Shown piece after piece: positions 61,344 through 64,000 of a stretch of DNA of 64,000 bases (within the stretch, counting starts at the first letter, position 1; the number at the start of each line of letters is the position of its first letter). This stretch comes from Pseudomonas cedrina subsp. cedrina (GTDB lineage: Bacteria; Pseudomonadota; Gammaproteobacteria; Pseudomonadales; Pseudomonadaceae), in assembly GCF_001983175.1 (NCBI RefSeq), contig NZ_MNPW01000001.1, positions 62,001 to 126,000 on the forward strand. Direction: 5' to 3'. A program made the translations under genes and the position numbers. The notes under the pieces are model-generated. The model was not told the DNA's origin and ran no database searches. It saw nothing but the letters and a program-made list of their open reading frames with translations.

Positions 61344-63008
61344 GTGGAACGCGAATACATGGAATTCGACGTGGTCATCGTCGGCGCTGGCCCGGCTGGC
61401 CTGTCCGCCGCCTGCCGGCTGAAGCAGAAGGCCGCCGAAGCCGGTAAGGAAATCAGCGTCTGCGTGGTCGAGAAAGGCTCAGAAGTCGGCGCGCATATCC
61501 TTTCCGGTGCCGTGTTCGAACCACGCGCCCTGAACGAACTGTTCCCGGACTGGAAAGCCCTCGGCGCCCCGCTCAACACCCCCGTGGTGCGCGATGACAT
61601 CTATGTACTGCGCAGCAGTGATGCATCCACCAAGGTGCCCGACTTCTTTGTGCCCAAGACCATGCACAACGAAGGCAACTACATCATCTCCCTGGGTAAC
61701 CTATGCCGCTGGCTGGCCCAGCAGGCCGAGAACCTGGGTGTGGAAGTCTACCCAGGCTTCGCCGCCCAGGAAGCACTGTTCGACGAGAACGGCGTAGTGC
61801 GCGGAATCATCACCGGCGACCTCGGCGTCGACCGTGAAGGCAAGCCCAAAGAAGGCGTCTACACCCCAGGCATGGAACTGCGCGGCAAATACACGCTGTT
61901 TGCCGAAGGCTGCCGTGGTCATATCGGCAAGCAGCTGATCAAGCGCTTCAACCTGGACAGCGACGCCGACACCCAGCACTACGGGATCGGCCTCAAGGAA
62001 ATCTGGGAAATCGACCCCGCCAAGCATCAACCAGGCCTGGTGGTGCACACCGCCGGCTGGCCGCTGGACATCATGGGCAACGAGAACACCGGTGGCTCGT
62101 TCCTTTATCACCTGGAAAACAACCAGGTGGTCGTGGGCCTGATCGTCGACCTGTCCTACCGCAACACCTTCCTGTCGCCGTTCGACGAATTCCAGCGCCT
62201 CAAGCATCACCCGGTGCTGGCCCAATACCTGGAAGGCGGCAAGCGCATCAGCTACGGTGCCCGCGCCTTGGCCAAGGGCGGCATCAATTCGCTGCCGAAG
62301 ATGGTGTTCAAAGGCGGCGCGTTGATCGGCTGCGACCTGGGCACCATGAACGTGGCCAAGATCAAAGGCAGCCACACCGCGATGAAGTCCGGCATGCTCG
62401 CGGCCGATGCCGTGGCCGAGCGCCTGTTGGCGCAGTCCGAAGGTGGCGACGAGTTGACCAACTACGTTGAGGGCTTCAAAGCCAGCTGGCTTTACGAAGA
62501 GCTGTTCGCCAGCCGTAACTTCGGCGCGGCGATGCACAAGTTCGGTCCGATCCTCGGCGCCGGCTTCAACTGGTTCGACCAGAACATCCTCGGCGGCAAG
62601 ATGCCGTTCACCCTGCACGACACCAAGCCGGACTACGCCTGCCTGAAGCTGGCCAAAGACAGCAAGAAGATCGACTACCCCAAACCCGACGGCAAGCTGA
62701 GCTTCGACAAGCTGAGCTCGGTGTTCATCTCCGGTACCAACCACGAAGAAGAGCAACCGTGCCACTTGAAACTCAAGGACCCGAGCATCCCGATCGGCAC
62801 CAACCTGCCGCTCTACGATGAACCGGCACAACGCTACTGCCCGGCCGGCGTGTATGAAGTGGTGACCAAGGAAGACGGCGAGAAGCGCTTCCAGATCAAC
62901 GCCCAGAACTGCGTGCACTGCAAGACCTGTGACATCAAGGACCCTTCGCAGAACATTACCTGGATCACGCCGGAAGGCGCAGGTGGCCCGACTTACCCGA
63001 ATATGTAA
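61344..63008 (+). CDS. ETF-ubiquinone oxidoreductase
   Basis: A 554-residue flavo-iron-sulfur membrane enzyme that passes electrons from ETF to ubiquinone. It has the FAD loop VIVGAGPAGLSAACRL near residue 10. The ferredoxin-type cluster cysteines lie near the C-terminus, CVHCKTCDIKDPSQNITW. LGTMNVAKIKGSHTAMKSG and YGIGLKEIWEID are family sequences. The start is GTG at 61344 with AGGAG 7 bp before it. It is divergent from etfBA and shares the fatty-acid-responsive control suggested by the PsrA-like box. Confidence 0.96.
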   Translation: MEREYMEFDVVIVGAGPAGLSAACRLKQKAAEAGKEISVCVVEKGSEVGAHILSGAVFEPRALNELFPDWKALGAPLNTPVVRDDIYVLRSSDASTKVPDFFVPKTMHNEGNYIISLGNLCRWLAQQAENLGVEVYPGFAAQEALFDENGVVRGIITGDLGVDREGKPKEGVYTPGMELRGKYTLFAEGCRGHIGKQLIKRFNLDSDADTQHYGIGLKEIWEIDPAKHQPGLVVHTAGWPLDIMGNENTGGSFLYHLENNQVVVGLIVDLSYRNTFLSPFDEFQRLKHHPVLAQYLEGGKRISYGARALAKGGINSLPKMVFKGGALIGCDLGTMNVAKIKGSHTAMKSGMLAADAVAERLLAQSEGGDELTNYVEGFKASWLYEELFASRNFGAAMHKFGPILGAGFNWFDQNILGGKMPFTLHDTKPDYACLKLAKDSKKIDYPKPDGKLSFDKLSSVFISGTNHEEEQPCHLKLKDPSIPIGTNLPLYDEPAQRYCPAGVYEVVTKEDGEKRFQINAQNCVHCKTCDIKDPSQNITWITPEGAGGPTYPNM

Positions 63009-63023
63009 GGCGGTTGCTTGACC

Positions 63024-63055
63024 AAAAAAGGCTCCCGGACCGGGAGCCTTTTTTA
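63024..63055 (+). terminator. Intrinsic terminator of the ETF dehydrogenase gene
   Basis: GGCTCCCGG / CCGGGAGCC stem with A and T runs on both sides, able to work in either direction. Confidence 0.85.
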
Positions 63056-63073
63056 TGGTCAACACAAATCAAA

Positions 63074-63160
63074 TGTGGGAGCTGGCTTGCCTGCGATGGC
63101 ATCACTGCGGTGTGCCTGATATACCGAGTCGCCTGCATCGCAGGCAAGCCAGCTCCCACA
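63074..63160. repeat. REPIN (GCTGGCTTGCCTGCGAT type)
   Basis: Inverted REP pair in the convergent gap between the ETF dehydrogenase and the AraC regulator genes. Confidence 0.9.
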
Positions 63161-63186
63161 GTTGGATTGCGCTCTGTCTGGAATTT

Positions 63187-64000
63187 CTATGCAACCCGCT
63201 CTTCGCCAGGGTTGCGCTCGAAGTAGCGCTTGTATTCGCGGCTGAACTGCGACGTACTCTGGTACCCCACACTGTGCGCCGCCTGCGCCACGCCCATGCC
63301 TTCCACCAGCAGCAACTGCTGGGCCTTGAGCAGGCGCAGGCGCTTGAGGTACTGCACTGGCGACAACAGCGTGCAACGCTTGAAGTGCTCATGAAACGTC
63401 GACGCACTCATATGCGCATAACCGGCCAATGTCTCGATATTCAGCGGCTCGGCGTAATGGGCATGCAGGTGATTCAACGAAGTGGCAATCCGCGAAAACT
63501 GCCCCTGTTGCTCCACCAGTGCGCGCAGCACGTCGGCTTGCGGCCCGCGCAACGCGGTGAAGAGCAATTCGCGTACCCGCGCCGGGCCCAGGATCCGGCT
63601 TTCCAGCGGATCGTGCAGGCACTGCAACAGCCGCTCGACACAACCGCGCATGGCATCATCGAGCACCACCGAACTCATCGACGCCAGGGTCTGCGCCGTC
63701 GGCGGTGGCCCGGCCTGAATGCCCATGGCCATCACCAATTCGCCCAGCACCACGCGATCAATCCCCACCGTCACGCCCAGCAGCGGTGCATCGGGCGCCA
63801 TGGCAAAGGTCTCGCACTCGAACGGCACCGGCATTGCCTGGATCAGGTAATGCCCGGCGCCATACTCCAACGTACGTGGGCCCAGGTAGGCGACTTTGCT
63901 GCCCTGGGCCACGAACATCAGGCTCGGTTCGTAGATCTGCGGCCCACGCGCCACGTCGCAACTGGCGCGCAGCACCTGCACACCGGGCAGGTGGGTGGGC
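63187..64000 (-). CDS. AraC-family regulator, 5' end beyond the window
   Basis: The visible part is about 271 residues. The N-terminal AraC_N-type domain has QIYEPSLMFVAQGSKVAYLG and YLIQAMPVPFECETFAM. The C-terminal double HTH has HMSASTFHEHFKRCTLLSPVQ and SVGYQSTSQFSREYKRYFER. The frame stays open to base 64000 (THLPGVQV upstream of the GTG at 63981), so the true start lies outside. It follows the convergent REPIN; its target is unknown. Confidence 0.9.
   Translation of the reverse strand, partial: PTHLPGVQVLRASCDVARGPQIYEPSLMFVAQGSKVAYLGPRTLEYGAGHYLIQAMPVPFECETFAMAPDAPLLGVTVGIDRVVLGELVMAMGIQAGPPPTAQTLASMSSVVLDDAMRGCVERLLQCLHDPLESRILGPARVRELLFTALRGPQADVLRALVEQQGQFSRIATSLNHLHAHYAEPLNIETLAGYAHMSASTFHEHFKRCTLLSPVQYLKRLRLLKAQQLLLVEGMGVAQAAHSVGYQSTSQFSREYKRYFERNPGEERVA

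Noticed and set aside
61701..63065. A 454-residue frame opposite the ETF dehydrogenase
   Set aside because: It is a shadow of a complete enzyme with FAD and Fe-S motifs.

Overview
The window is about 64 kb of a high-GC Pseudomonas chromosome. It most resembles the P. fluorescens group. The evidence is the block cobA-oprF-sigX-cmpX-crfX-cmaX-rraA-esterase-ppsA-ppsR, which matches the P. aeruginosa gene order I remember, the neighbouring genes pabB, thrH and cysH, the etfAB/ETF-dehydrogenase cluster, and many REP/REPIN palindromes of the kind abundant in fluorescent pseudomonads. No phage, insertion sequence, integrase or CRISPR array was seen, and no plasmid features. Gene identities come from reading the translations and recalling families; no database search was possible.

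Layout. Bases 1-2738 hold the end of a nitrate transporter, a fused PP2C phosphatase/Ser-Thr kinase and cobA. Bases 3070-12150 are the envelope and central-carbon core: OprF, the ECF sigma factor SigX, the mechanosensitive-type protein CmpX, CrfX, a CorA/ZntB-like transporter, RraA, an alpha/beta hydrolase, then PEP synthase and its divergent regulator. Bases 12260-19328 hold an accessory-looking sulfur/cysteine locus: a MocR-type regulator diverging from an EamA exporter, a four-domain JAMM / ubiquitin-like / E1 / rhodanese protein, a cysteine-synthase-like enzyme, a serine acetyltransferase with an extra C-terminal domain, and an AlaX-type tRNA editing protein. Bases 19458-28013 are the 2-methylcitrate (propionate) operon with its GntR regulator, interrupted by three REPINs. 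Bases 28286-31340 encode a retropepsin-like protein, an inactive transglutaminase/7TM protein and a RimK-like ATP-grasp ligase. Then come pabB, a higBA toxin-antitoxin pair, thrH and cysH.

Bases 35898-40924 hold an NCS1 permease with an Asp/Glu/hydantoin racemase-superfamily enzyme, a LysR/SDR divergent pair and a HAD phosphatase. Bases 41154-43763 contain small membrane proteins and lipoproteins, a strongly structured RNA leader before an 89-residue protein, and tRNA-Ser(GGA). Bases 44102-49131 encode a crotonase, an acyltransferase, CorA, a glutamine-amidotransferase-like protein, a 31-residue membrane protein and a cytochrome c. Bases 49253-52417 are a transglutaminase / alpha-E / circularly permuted ATP-grasp operon. 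Bases 52660-59068 hold a candidate sRNA, an RraB-like protein, a START-domain protein, a second MocR regulator, DUF4398/OmpA lipoproteins and a periplasmic binding protein. The window ends with etfBA, the ETF-ubiquinone oxidoreductase and the 3' part of an AraC regulator gene.

The most interesting system is the sulfur locus at 12260-19328. It packs a whole ubiquitin-like sulfur relay (activating enzyme, carrier, JAMM peptidase, sulfurtransferase) into one polypeptide, next to cysteine-forming enzymes, a predicted exporter and a tRNA proofreading protein. The structured leader plus small protein at 43081-43589, the perfect 60-bp inverted repeat at 2761-2924, and the REP that encodes the end of an OmpA lipoprotein also deserve attention.
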